From positions 2,514,001 through 2,578,000 of the forward strand of contig CM061243.1 in the NCBI GenBank assembly GCA_030848705.1: a stretch of DNA of 64,000 nt. The letters are read 5' to 3'. This document shows, one piece after another, positions 12,101 through 23,200 of this stretch. The position numbers were made by a program, and so were the translations under genes. The first letter of the stretch is position 1, and each line of letters opens with the position of its first letter. Below the pieces are notes generated by a model that searched no databases, was not told the DNA's origin, and saw only the letters and a list, made by a program, of their open reading frames with translations. This DNA is from Heracleum sosnowskyi (taxonomy: Eukaryota > Streptophyta > Magnoliopsida > Apiales > Apiaceae).

Positions 12101-12640
12101 GATCATCTCAATCTATTTTTCTAATTTTCTAGAATTTTAGAATTTTAAATACTGATAAATAAAAAATATCCTTTAACATATTAGAAGTAGAATAGATGTT
12201 CGAATTTATTGAGGAGAAGAGTTCGAATTTATAGCGAAGACATATAATTAAAAGTTCTATTTGAAGTAGAATAGGTATTTGAATTTGTAGAGGGGAAGAG
12301 TTCAAATATAAAAGAAGTACTTGCAAAGTTCTATTTGAAGTAGAACAAGCATTTGTAATACATAACTAAAATTTTTATTTGAAGTAGAATATGTAAAGTT
12401 ACAAAGGTGTTTTTCAACGAAAGAGTGTCTCATTAAAAAGGAGTATGGTAACATAAAAATTAATATATAAGACAAGTATATATTCAATATATTAAATTTG
12501 AGATTTTGATATTAAAAAGAAAAGCGTGTTTCACGGAAGGACAGCTTATTAACGAGGATCGAGTAATTTTTGTAATTTATTTGATATAATTTTTAAAAAA
12601 AATTATTACGCCGCCGCGAAGCGCAGCTTTTTCAACTAGT
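9120..12640. repeat. Tandem array of about 0.5-kb AT-rich units ending in Helitron-like CTAG termini
   Basis: Units begin with a block like ctaagatcgtctcaatct followed by taattttctagaattttag, then many short motifs (ttcgaatttatag, aaaagttctatttgaagtag). The unit header recurs at 11068, 11587 and 12101 (spacings 519 and 514 bp), with more diverged copies at about 9130, 9940 and 10500. The right end has two successive GC-rich hairpin-like segments, each followed by CTAG (12636-12639 and 12690-12693), as at a Helitron 3' end. Long minus-strand ORFs here are repeat artefacts. I infer internal tandem amplification within a Helitron-type element. Confidence 0.7.
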
Positions 12641-12693
12641 TTTTAAAATAAAATTATAACGCCGCCGCGCTTCACGACGACTTTCTCAACTAG
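12641..12693 (+). mobile_element. Second Helitron-like 3' terminus
   Basis: A near-copy of the preceding terminus: gccgccgcgcttcacgacga then ctttctcaactag, followed by T. Its position directly after the first terminus suggests a duplicated or nested 3' end. Confidence 0.45.
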
Positions 12694-13290
12694 TTATTAT
12701 ATAATTATTTTTCACATTTATCTATGATACACATACATACACACACAAGCCAAATAAAGCGAAAGTTGCCTTTAGAATTGGTTGCCAAACGGGCCCTATA
12801 ACTCACTAGACTTGTACACAAATATGCCAATCCACAAAACTCATAAGATTAATTTTCAACAAAATGGACCTGTTGGGCTTGTGTCTTTTTATTTATTTAA
12901 TTTCTGTTTATGTAGTGGGTTGGATTGTGGTAGTTGTTGGTTTGGGTTGGTACTGGGTAGTAGTATTGTAGTTTGTTAAGAGCTGGGTAGTTAACCTGAT
13001 TGGATGGTGAAGTTTTTGTTGGATCTTGTAATTGGCCTTGGGCCAAAATTTTCAGTTATCTAATATATTTTGCTGTTAAAAACAATATAATTTGTTTTCT
13101 AACTTTTAATTTATGTAATGATCCTGTCAAATAAATTAAAAAAAATAAAATTTGTCTCTAGTTGGGAATGCGATTCATTATCACATTTTATAAAACATAA
13201 AAAAGATAGTGATATCTTACATACTTTATTTTAAACTTTAAATATCTTTTGTTAAATTTATATTTTTATTTTATAAAACACTGTGATGAA
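12694..13290. other. Unclassified non-coding stretch
   Basis: There is no gene or repeat that I recognise. A short GT-rich segment lies at about 12,890-12,970 and the rest is AT-rich. Confidence 0.45.
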
Positions 13291-13912
13291 TCTATACTAT
13301 ACTATCAATCAATACTATTATATAATAGACGATTTGGTCGGTCCGTACATTGTGATTTTACTTAATTGTTCTTTCTTAAATTCGTGTTTTTACTTAATTA
13401 ACATTACTTATTTATAGAAATATATTATTAAATAATAATATTACCTATTTATAATCAATTACCTTTTTTCACCTAAAATACATTTTTTTTTATTTTTTCT
13501 AACAAATTCTCCTACTTTTTCAAACAAATCACGGGCAATTACCTTTTTTAACTAAAACATGTTAGTTTTTCTATTTTTTCTTACTAAAACCCCTCATTTT
13601 CCAAAAATATCACGGACACCTTTAATTATTTATTTTTAAACCTAATATTATAATTATTTTTTAAAAAGTTTACCTATTTTAACATGTCTACTTATTTTTC
13701 TTAACAAATGCAATTACTAAACCCTCTCTTTTCCAAAAATATAACCGATCAAACCCTTACTTATTTATTTTAAAATATGTTTTAATGTTTTTAATTAATT
13801 AAAAGTGTTTAACTATTTTAACATGCCTACTTATTTTTTTAATAAATACAATTAAAATAATAATAATAATATAATAATTAACAATCCGTGCATCGCACGG
13901 GTTTTAAGCTAG
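13291..13912 (+). mobile_element. Non-autonomous Helitron (622 bp)
   Basis: It starts TCTATACTATACTAT directly after A and ends with the hairpin CCGTGCATCGCACGG, then gttttaagCTAG, directly before T. These are the Helitron signatures: 5' TC, 3' hairpin plus CTRR, insertion between A and T, no target duplication. The interior is AT-rich without Rep or helicase coding. Confidence 0.85.
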
Positions 13913-14618
13913 TATTATTAAAGACGAAACATTAAAAGTTTTGGTAGGTCGGTGGGTCGTTTCACAGGTGTATCTATAATCAATTACCTTTTTCAGCTAA
14001 AACATATTACCCGTTTTATATTTTTTAACTAAAATAATTCATTTTCTAAAAATAATACGGGCAATATATATATAAAAATGATAATATTTTAAATCAATTA
14101 TCTTTTCCACCTAAAACATATTAACTATTTTATATTTTCTAACTAAAATAACTCATATTCTAAAACTAACACGGGTAACATATATAAAAAAATGGTAATA
14201 TTATTTTATATAATTATTAATAAATAACCGGTTACCTTTTTCGGTTAAAACATATTACATGTTTTATACTTTTTAACTTAAACAACTAAAATTCCAAAAA
14301 TAATATGGCCAACATGTATATAGAAAGGTAATATAATTTTTTGATATTTGCACTTTACCCCCTTTTTAAATTTTTTAAGAGAAAATAAATACGAACGTTA
14401 TATCTATTATTTTAAAATATTTTACATTTTAATATCTAAAATACTACTAAAGGTTACGTCAACAATATATTAAATTTAAATATTTATATCGTTAGATATC
14501 TAAATTCAATTTATTATATATATATACACATATATTAAAATTTTATTAAATTATATATATTTACTAAAATTAAAATATTAAAATATTAAAATATTAAAAA
14601 AGACATCGCACAAGCTAG
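13913..14618 (+). mobile_element. Helitron-derived fragment ending in CTAG
   Basis: This shares several blocks with the preceding Helitron (caattacctttttcacctaa-like segments) and ends ...catcgcacaagCTAG at 14618 followed by T. A clear 5' TC end was not found, so the 13291-13912 copy may be inserted into this older one. Confidence 0.5.
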
Positions 14619-14626
14619 TTATTAAC

Positions 14627-17600
14627 TCCTTATATATAATAAGCGTAAGGGAGATCTTATCCAAAACTTTGGTCGGTCACTGTACTACCAAAAGTACACG
14701 ATCCGTTGGATTATAAAACTATAAATATTCAAATCGATGAGAACCGTCAGATATAATATTAAAAATTGTATTTGATTAATAATAGGATAGTATTTAAATA
14801 CTAAAAGGTATATTTTGATAATTTAAACCTATTATAAATGGGTTTTCTATATTGAATAGAAATCTTTATGTAAAAATTCGTAATTATCTTTTCTCTTTAT
14901 TTTATGGATAGTTCCAGTTAGATAATAATTATTAAACCATCATTAAATTAAAGATAATTTTGTAAGCTTCGCGTGGTCTGTAAAATCGTTAAAATCTGTT
15001 GTCTAAAACTCAAGATAGAGCCCAAGAGCCCAAACAGTAAAGTTATTATCTAAATTTTAATAAATATTTTTTTATTATTGTAGCACCAATTTAGTTTTTT
15101 TCCCCAATTCTTTTAAACAGTAAAGTTATTATCTAAATTCTATGTTTATTTCAATAAAATGTTAAAATTAAAATCGATCTGGTCCGTGTACGATCAGTAT
15201 ACGACTAAATTAATAATTTTAGTTAGATCTTAAATAGATCGATGAGAATTGTTAGATATAATATTAAAAAGTGTATCCGATTAATAATAGAATTATATTT
15301 AAATACTAAAAAGTGTATTTTGATAATTTAAAATTTTTCCATGTAAAAATTCTTAAATATTTTTTCTCTTGAATTTATGTATAGTTCCAGTTAGATAATA
15401 ATTGTTAAACCAAATATCAAGATAACAATTCATATCGATTACAATGATACCCTACGTTATAAGAAGACTTAGGAGAACTCATGTACATGAATAAATTTAA
15501 ACACTTTTTTTTCTGAAGGAACATAACAATTTGATTAATCCAAATTATAATTATATTATTTTACATATAACAAACATAAAAGGATAGTATCAAAATATTA
15601 TTAAAATGTTGAGGGTTTCATATTCATAAACGATAATTTTGAATATAATACTTATAATAAAATGTATATTTGATTAAAGGTAGGATTATATTTAAATACT
15701 AAGAAGTGTACTTTGATAAGTTAGATAATAATTATTAAACCATCATTAAATTAAAGATAATTTCGTTAGTTTCGCATGAGTTGTAAAATCGTCAAAATTC
15801 AATTTCTAAAACTCAGGATAGAACCCAAATATTAGAACCCAAATATTAAAGTGAGTTTCTAAATTTTAATAATTTTTTTTTATTATTATTGTAGAACCAA
15901 TTTATTTATTTTTCCACTAATTCTTTTAAATATAAAAATTTTATGTTTCTTTCAATAAAGTATCAAAATTAATTAAGAACAGATTCAAATCGATAAAGAA
16001 TATAATAATATGAGAATAAAATTTTATATAATCATAACATAATTTTTATTCTATTTAATAATTTTTAAGTAATAATGTATTTTAAAATTTTATTTACACC
16101 GTAAATAAAACCGAAACATTAAAAGTAAAAACAGTTAGTAAAATACTTATATCAGTATATACTTGATATCCTTATTATATTAAATCCTTATATATAATAA
16201 TCATAATAGGGATCTTATCCCAAATGTTGGTCGTAGACAACCAAATTAATAAGGACCATTAGATCTTAACTAGATAAATGAAAATCGTTAGATCAAATAT
16301 TAAAAAAGTTTATTTTATTAATAATAGGATTATATTTAAATTCTAAAAGGTGTATTTTGATAATTTAAACCAAATATACAAAATATAAATAAGTTTTCTA
16401 TATTGAATATAATTCTCCATGTAAAAAATTCGTGACTTTCTTTTCTCTTCCATGGATAATTCCACCTAGATAAAAATTGTTAAACCATATTTTAATTAAA
16501 GATAATTTAGTTATCTTCATGTGAGGTGTAAAATCGTCAAAATCTGATTTTTAAAACACAAGATAAAGCCCAAATTAATAAAGTGAATATTTAAATTCTA
16601 ATAATAATTATTATGTCATCGTTATTTTAACACCAATTTAATTACTTTTTTCTAACTATTTTAAATTTAGAAATCTATGTTCAAAAATTAAAATCAATCT
16701 TAGAAAAATTTAAATGAACAAAGAATATAATAATACGAGGATAAAATTTTATAAAATTATGCATATTTTTAATCCTATTTTATTAAGTTTTATATCATAA
16801 CTAATCAAATATTGTTTATTATTAAATAATAAATTATACGTAAATGATGATTTTGTTTTATAAGAACTCATAGATACCTAATTTCATTGTTAGCAGAACT
16901 ATATTCATATTAAAAAAAACCTTATTTTGAAATTTTAGACTCAGGCTACAGAAGAGGCCAAACTTTTTAAACTTATATGCATTGTAAATTATTAAATTCG
17001 AAACTTTAAAAGTTTGTTAATCATGTAGTATAGTACTTTTCTGAAAAATCGTACTTTACAAAAAATATTATCAAATAACATATGTCTGCAAGAAAAAATG
17101 AAAAAATTCTTATTTTTCAAAAAAACCTATAAATTTTAATATGTTGTTGGTAGATTCAAACCTTAGATCATTTTACATGATAATTTTACTGTTATATCTA
17201 ACGTTTTTCAACAATTTAATTTGAAAGATTCAACGATTATGGATTGAGTGATCAAACAAAACTTGAGTGATCAAACAAAGCGACCAAACTTATAAGGAAG
17301 CTTTCATTATTTAGTCGTTAATATAATAACATAGATATTTACAGGATATACTATAAAAAAATGAAATTTATACAGAATTTTGATCACGGTGTACTTTAAA
17401 ATAAGAACTATTACAAAAAAAAATTATATTTTAATTGATAATTTATTTTCTCAAAAGTTCAAAGTTCCCGCATCTTTAACATATTACAAAAAAGAGTATA
17501 TTATATTTTAGCAATAAATATTTAAAAAAATTATAAATTAAAAAATATATAAATAATAAGAAAAATTAATGATGTTATCATGGTTGTTTGGTCCTAAATA

Positions 17601-18334
17601 CCGCCAAAACATTCTCAATCGTTAGATCCAATACTTTTAAAAATATATGATCAAGATTATATCATATAAAAAGAAGTTATTATCTAAAAATGATATAAGT
17701 TAAAATATATTATATTAGGATTGGATTTTCTAAAAAGTCAAAACATAAAAATAGTTGTAATTAAATAAGGAAACTCATTTAATACCAAAATAATAAAAAT
17801 CGTTTAATGTTAAATAGATAGGTGAAAACCGTTAGATTTAACATTAAAAACTGTATTTGGTTAATAAAGGGTATTCTAATAATCTAAACTACATATAAGT
17901 AGATTTCCTAAATCGAATAGAATTCTCAACATTAAATTTCGTCACTTTATTCTCTTTTTAGTTTTAGAATATGTTTTAATTGAAAAAGAACTATTAAACC
18001 ACAACTAAATTAAAGATTATTTTGTGAATTTCATGTGGACTATAAAATTGACAAAATCTAATTTTTATAACTCAATATAAACAAATATTAAATTGAGCGT
18101 GTAAAATATAATAAATATCAAATTTTTAACTATAATTGTTTTGGCTAAATCTTTTTTAACAATAATTTAATCATGTAAACTAATAACTTTTAAATATTAA
18201 AATATTCATAAATAAATATAATATAAATATTAAAAAAACAATCGCGTGTTGCATGGGTAATAAAAATATAATTATAAACAAAATAATTATAAATAAAATT
18301 TAAGTAACCGTGCATCGCACAGGCTATAAGCTAG
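14627..18334 (+). mobile_element. Nested Helitron-like cluster
   Basis: Two 5'-end-like sequences, TCCTTATATATAATAAGC near 14627 and TCCTTATATATAATAATC at 16195, are each followed by a similar ggatcttatcc block. One strong 3' end, CCGTGCATCGCAC then aggctataagCTAG, closes at 18334 before T. An internal block (attaataataggattatatt with neighbours) recurs in diverged form near 14,780, 15,280, 15,680, 16,310 and 17,850. No helicase or Rep ORF survives. The best single call is a 2.1-kb element at 16195-18334 with an older relative on its left. Confidence 0.6.
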
Positions 18335-18719
18335 TAAATAAAAGTTATATAGATATATCTATGTAGACAACTTTCAACACATATCTTTATCTCCGATGAG
18401 AGTCGATTAAGTTTTCTTCCTTTTTTCAGTTTTCCAAATAAATCGAGCTTGATTTCTGAAATCTTTGAAGAATCCATTCGGATTTTTCAGTTTGGTTCTT
18501 AGATCTTCGCCGATATGTCCTTTTAGTTGTTGTTTTATTTTCAGTTTGAATGTCTTGCTTTTTAGCATGTGTCTTGCCTTTTGGCATGTGTCTTGCTTTG
18601 TTCGTCTATCAGTATGGCATTTTGGTTCGATGAAGACTCATTTTGTAGAGGCTTGCGGGTGGATTAATTGAGATTCCATTTCAGAGGGAGTTATTATGTC
18701 TATAAAGCTTATCTTGGAT

Positions 18720-19049
18720 CTATGGATATCTGCTCAAAAAAGAGCGCGAGATCAATTTAACGGAAGTCAGGATTCAGATCAATGTAGATGCGGTAATTTC
18801 TGAAGTTTATGGGCTCTTTTGTTCATATGCCTCGATATTATGGATATTCCTTTTGTCGTTCTTGGTGTTGTACTGTTTTTTATTTTCTTAAACGGTCTGC
18901 GAACCACTTAGCTCACTTTGTAGCGAGTTATTGTAGTTTTATAGCTGATCGTATCTGGACGATGAGTTATGCTCATCTTTAGTTCATTATTGTATTGATG
19001 AACGTTTTGAAGTAATGAAAGTTATTTTCTTTTTTGGCAAAAAAAAAAA
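18720..19049 (+). mobile_element. LINE (L1-like) 3' fragment with RNase H end and poly-A
   Basis: The plus strand encodes a decayed plant LINE RNase H C-terminus (FLKRSANHLAHFVASYCSF, stop TAG at 18980-18982), then a short 3' UTR and an A-rich tail from about 19039. The 5' side fades into frame-shifted sequence, so the left edge is approximate. No convincing target duplication was found. Confidence 0.7.
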
Positions 19050-19189
19050 TAAAAATAAATAGAAATTACTTATTTTAAGATAAACCAAAATTCAATATTT
19101 CCAGAGTACAAAAATCTCCTGGTCCATCTTGGTTTTGGTGAACCCGAGTCTCCCAACCCGATCCATGGACACTTAAACAGTAAAACCCT

Positions 19190-20232
19190 TCTCTTTCTTA
19201 CCTAGCTAGCCATAAAAGGCACTCTCAAACAGTAGCAGTTATACAAATCCGACCGCTCCAACGGAACACAACTGTCAGGTATAATTATAGAAAATTAGGG
19301 ATTTTAATCTAGTTTATGCTGTACTTTTTAATTGGGAATATAATGAGTACCTTGTTTATTCCAGGTTTATACAATTTGTGATTTCGGATTGGTACTATTC
19401 TAGTTATGTTATTAGTATGATCAAATTAGATGTTGATTTTGTAAATTGTTCTGCATTATAGTTAGTAATTCATAAACTGATATTGGATACATAGGACATT
19501 GTGAGACAGATGCAGTGTAACCATACTTGTTTATCATTGCCTGTAACACAATGTTTAGCGGGTTTTTTCCCTGATGTTTCCATGCCTGTCCCTGATGTTT
19601 AGTGTAAACAATGTTTGGTAATTTGGTTTGTGATTAGCGCAGCCTGGCAAGCCTATTCCATTTACATATCTTGATTCGAAAAAAAGTTTAGCGAGTTTAA
19701 GGAAACGTATCAGCTGGTCATGGAAGAGATACACAATTATACTAGGCTATGTAACTATCTTTCATACTGGAATGTGGAAATGGTTTATGGTTTATACTAG
19801 CTTGTTAGAAGTAACGCATTCTCTAATTTTTCTAAAATTCATGATGCAATGGTTTCTGAATTGAACTACCATGGAGGTGCGTACTTCTTCCGTCTATGTT
19901 GCAAATGGTCTAATAGTTTTAGCAAAGGCTCCAGCTATGCTCAAGTCCTTCGTTCCTGTTTTTCCCCAAAGATTTATAGCAACTGTAATTTCTCTTTCTT
20001 ATCTAATTATCAGTTTTTGTTCGTGTAAAGGAACCAAAATAAGCAGTAATAATGTTAGGGTTTCTTAATGTAAACACGATTTTCAAATCGGTTCATTGGT
20101 TATTGACTTTGTTCTATCTGTTTTGGCCTTATTTTGGTATTACTTTTGGAATTGGAGCTAGGTTTTTGAGTGGGGATTGCTTTTCTTATAACCTAATAAT
20201 AATAATAATAATGTTTTTTTTGGAATTGGCAG
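19190..20232 (+). promoter_or_regulatory. 5' UTR exon and 5' UTR intron of gene A
   Basis: A pyrimidine-rich leader ends actgtcag at 19278 with donor gtataa. An acceptor ttggcag at 20232 lies ten bases before the gene A start. Gene B has the same arrangement (donor 29501, acceptor ending 30227), supporting a conserved leader intron. The promoter should be just left of 19190. Confidence 0.55.
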
Positions 20233-20241
20233 GAAGAAACT

Positions 20242-23200
20242 ATGTTTAGACGCTGGGAAGAGAATGGTAACCCTTGGGAACGGAAAGCAGCCACATTTGA
20301 TTTAGGTCACCTTATTATTTATATCAATTTAATGTCAATCAATACTCAATCAAAACTAATGTCTATAGTTGTTGATCAACTTAAAACCCCTACTGCATGA
20401 AATTAATAGTTGAAGGAATGCCTGTTATTTGTAGCGTAATATGATTTATTTTTTTCAGATGCAAGTGAAATGACTTATTTTCGTGAATACTTTAAAAGTC
20501 GACCAAAGTTCAGTGAACGAGATAACAATGCGACTCTGGATGACATTTCAAAAGAAGCCGCTTTGAAGGCCAACCCATCTGTTGTTGCACTTGAGTGTTT
20601 TATTGGTATTGACTTTTTTCTTTTATTTGCTTGCTTTTTATTTGTTACACTAATTTCGTTCGTAGTTAATCCTATATAATTCTTTCTTTTTTGTAGAAGG
20701 GAAAGAAACCATTAGGGGATGTGGCATCATTATCGAGAGCAACCTTAACAAGTGCATTGTATTGACATCAGCAAACTTGATCAGGCGTCCTACTCTTGAT
20801 AAGGATGTGAAAAATGTTATACCAAATGATCTCAAGGTAAACAGTTTTATCAAATTTCTTTAATTTGTATTCACATTTGTTTCCCACTACGTGAATCTTA
20901 CCGATTTGGTTCTTGAACACAACTAACTTACCCTTTAGTTTTTAATTTTAGTTGGACATTAACATATCATTTTCCTTGAGTTAAAATCAAAGATGAGATA
21001 ATATTTGAGTTTCATATTTTGTTCAGGTTTATATGTACTCATTTGATAATAGATCGTCATGTGCGGAAGAAGTGTGTGCATATGACTTTCACTTGAATCT
21101 TGCTGTTTTAAGGTTCAGAACTACAACTTGTTTTGAACCTGCAACATTGGCACACGTAAAGGACCCGAAGAATGTTACAAGTCGACCATTTCTTAGGCCA
21201 CATTTAAGGTCATCTAGTACTACTCCTGGGGATCAAGTAGTTGCTATTGGGCGGTATTTTACTTGGCCATTTGAGCTAATGGCCGCCCCCGGTTGCTATC
21301 TGTTAGTAACTTCCATTTTCATACATGTTTAGCACATTGCACCCACCGTTACTTATATAATATTTTGTGTTGCATTTTATTGTATTTATGATGTTATCTC
21401 TTATCTAAGTAATTAGTTTAGTTTAGTGATAAAATTATAAGCAACCATGACATTTGTTTCATTTCAGGCTTAGGCAAACTAATTATGACTGCAAAGAACT
21501 TTTCACTACTAGTTGCGTGATCACAAGGGTATATCTATCTTTATATCTCCCGATTCATGTTTAAGTGACGATGATGACATTATGTTGTTCTGTAGCTTAT
21601 ATTTCTAGACATTGGTGATGAATTTACTTACTGCGTTGTCTTTGTGTCTAGTGTGGTGATGGATGTCCCATGGTAAATGCTCGAGGAGAAGTAATAGGTG
21701 TTGCGTACTATGATTTCAATTTGACACATTGTATGCCTATCAATATAGCTTGGAAATGGTGGCAACGCTGCAAACAATTTGGGTAACAAGCATTATGTAT
21801 AGTTTAATATTGTAGTGTTAGTGATTTACATTTATCAATAATTTATTTGGAACGGTTTGTGGACATGAATGTTACTGTTGTGAACCTGGTTATTAAGATT
21901 AGAACCTAACGATTCATGTTATATTAAAATTTTCTTGTTGTAGGGAGTGCCGCCTACCTTCTCTAGGAATCGAGGGAACCTACTTGTTGCGAGCTCGTCT
22001 AGGCTTGTTAGAGAGGATAATTGTGAAGTTTCCTCATGTTTCGAAAGGTGTTTTAGTGGAGAAGGTAATTTCTATTGAGCAATCAATATATTAATGGTCG
22101 ATTGGCATGCACTTCTAACTTCAACTTACATGCATCACTACTTTCTTAATTTGATTTTGATGAATGAACACAATCATGAGAAACTCTGATATGCTCCATT
22201 GAATGTTTTAAGACATTTCAATATTTGTTTATTTAGGAAATGCACATGTCTTGCCTAAAAAAATTGTCTGATGATTTATTCTTATCATTGAAAGACAACA
22301 TTAGTGTCGACGTTTGTCATTGTAGTGATGCCTAATTGGACAGAATATGTTTAATAACTCATTTTTTGTAACTTAAAATTGTTTCTTTTATGTAAGCCAT
22401 GGTTCTTTTTTTTTTTTAACGTAAGCCGTGGTTCTTAATTGCACACTTCTCTGTACTTTATCAACCTTGTGCAGGTGATCTCAGGCTCTTGTGCTGATTT
22501 AGCCGGGATATGTGATGATGATATCATTATTCAATGTGCTGGGAAATCTGTTGAGGGTTTCTTGGAGGTATATTCCTTTGTTATATGATTTCTAGAGTGC
22601 CTGGTTAGTGTCTTTTTTACAATAATGAGATTATACGAGGAAGTATGTGATGGGACTTGATGTATGTATAACGTATGTTGTAAGATCACCTTAACTTTGG
22701 TTTAATTTTTGTTCACTTTATGCAAAATTATTAGGATTATTAGCTACTCTCTAGTAGTCGGCAAAGAGGGTCACGATATTTACGACCCTACTCCTAAGTC
22801 GCAAATTGTAAGCAGTTAAAAAATTGTAGACTATCTAATTTCAGTTGACCAATAAAAGCACTCTCGTTAATATTTAAAAAACATAAGTCTAAAGCTGTAA
22901 CTAGTCGACAAAAAAGTTCCGACTTACTACATGTGTTGGGGGACGGCAGAAAACAAATAATACCAATGTTGGTAAGTACTAATACTATTAGGTGGAAACA
23001 TGGTATAATACTGAGGATAGTAGTAATAGTACTGAAGGTAGTATTAATACAAGAAAAGTAGTTATAGCAATTGTAACACTATTATCAAGATGAAAGTGGT
23101 AGGAAACAAATAAATCAAACTACATGTACACAAGTAAAAGGACAAGGGAAACAAGATGAGCAATATAAAAAGAAAGTATCATGAAGCAGACCAATGAGGT

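Noticed and set aside
11104..12487. Repeated minus-strand ORFs of 60-120 codons with Leu/Ile-rich products
   Set aside because: They repeat with the 514-519-bp tandem period and have biased, low-complexity composition; they are translations of the array, not genes.
18465..18671. 68-codon plus-strand ORF
   Set aside because: Phe/Leu-rich random frame upstream of the LINE remnant with no recognisable domain.
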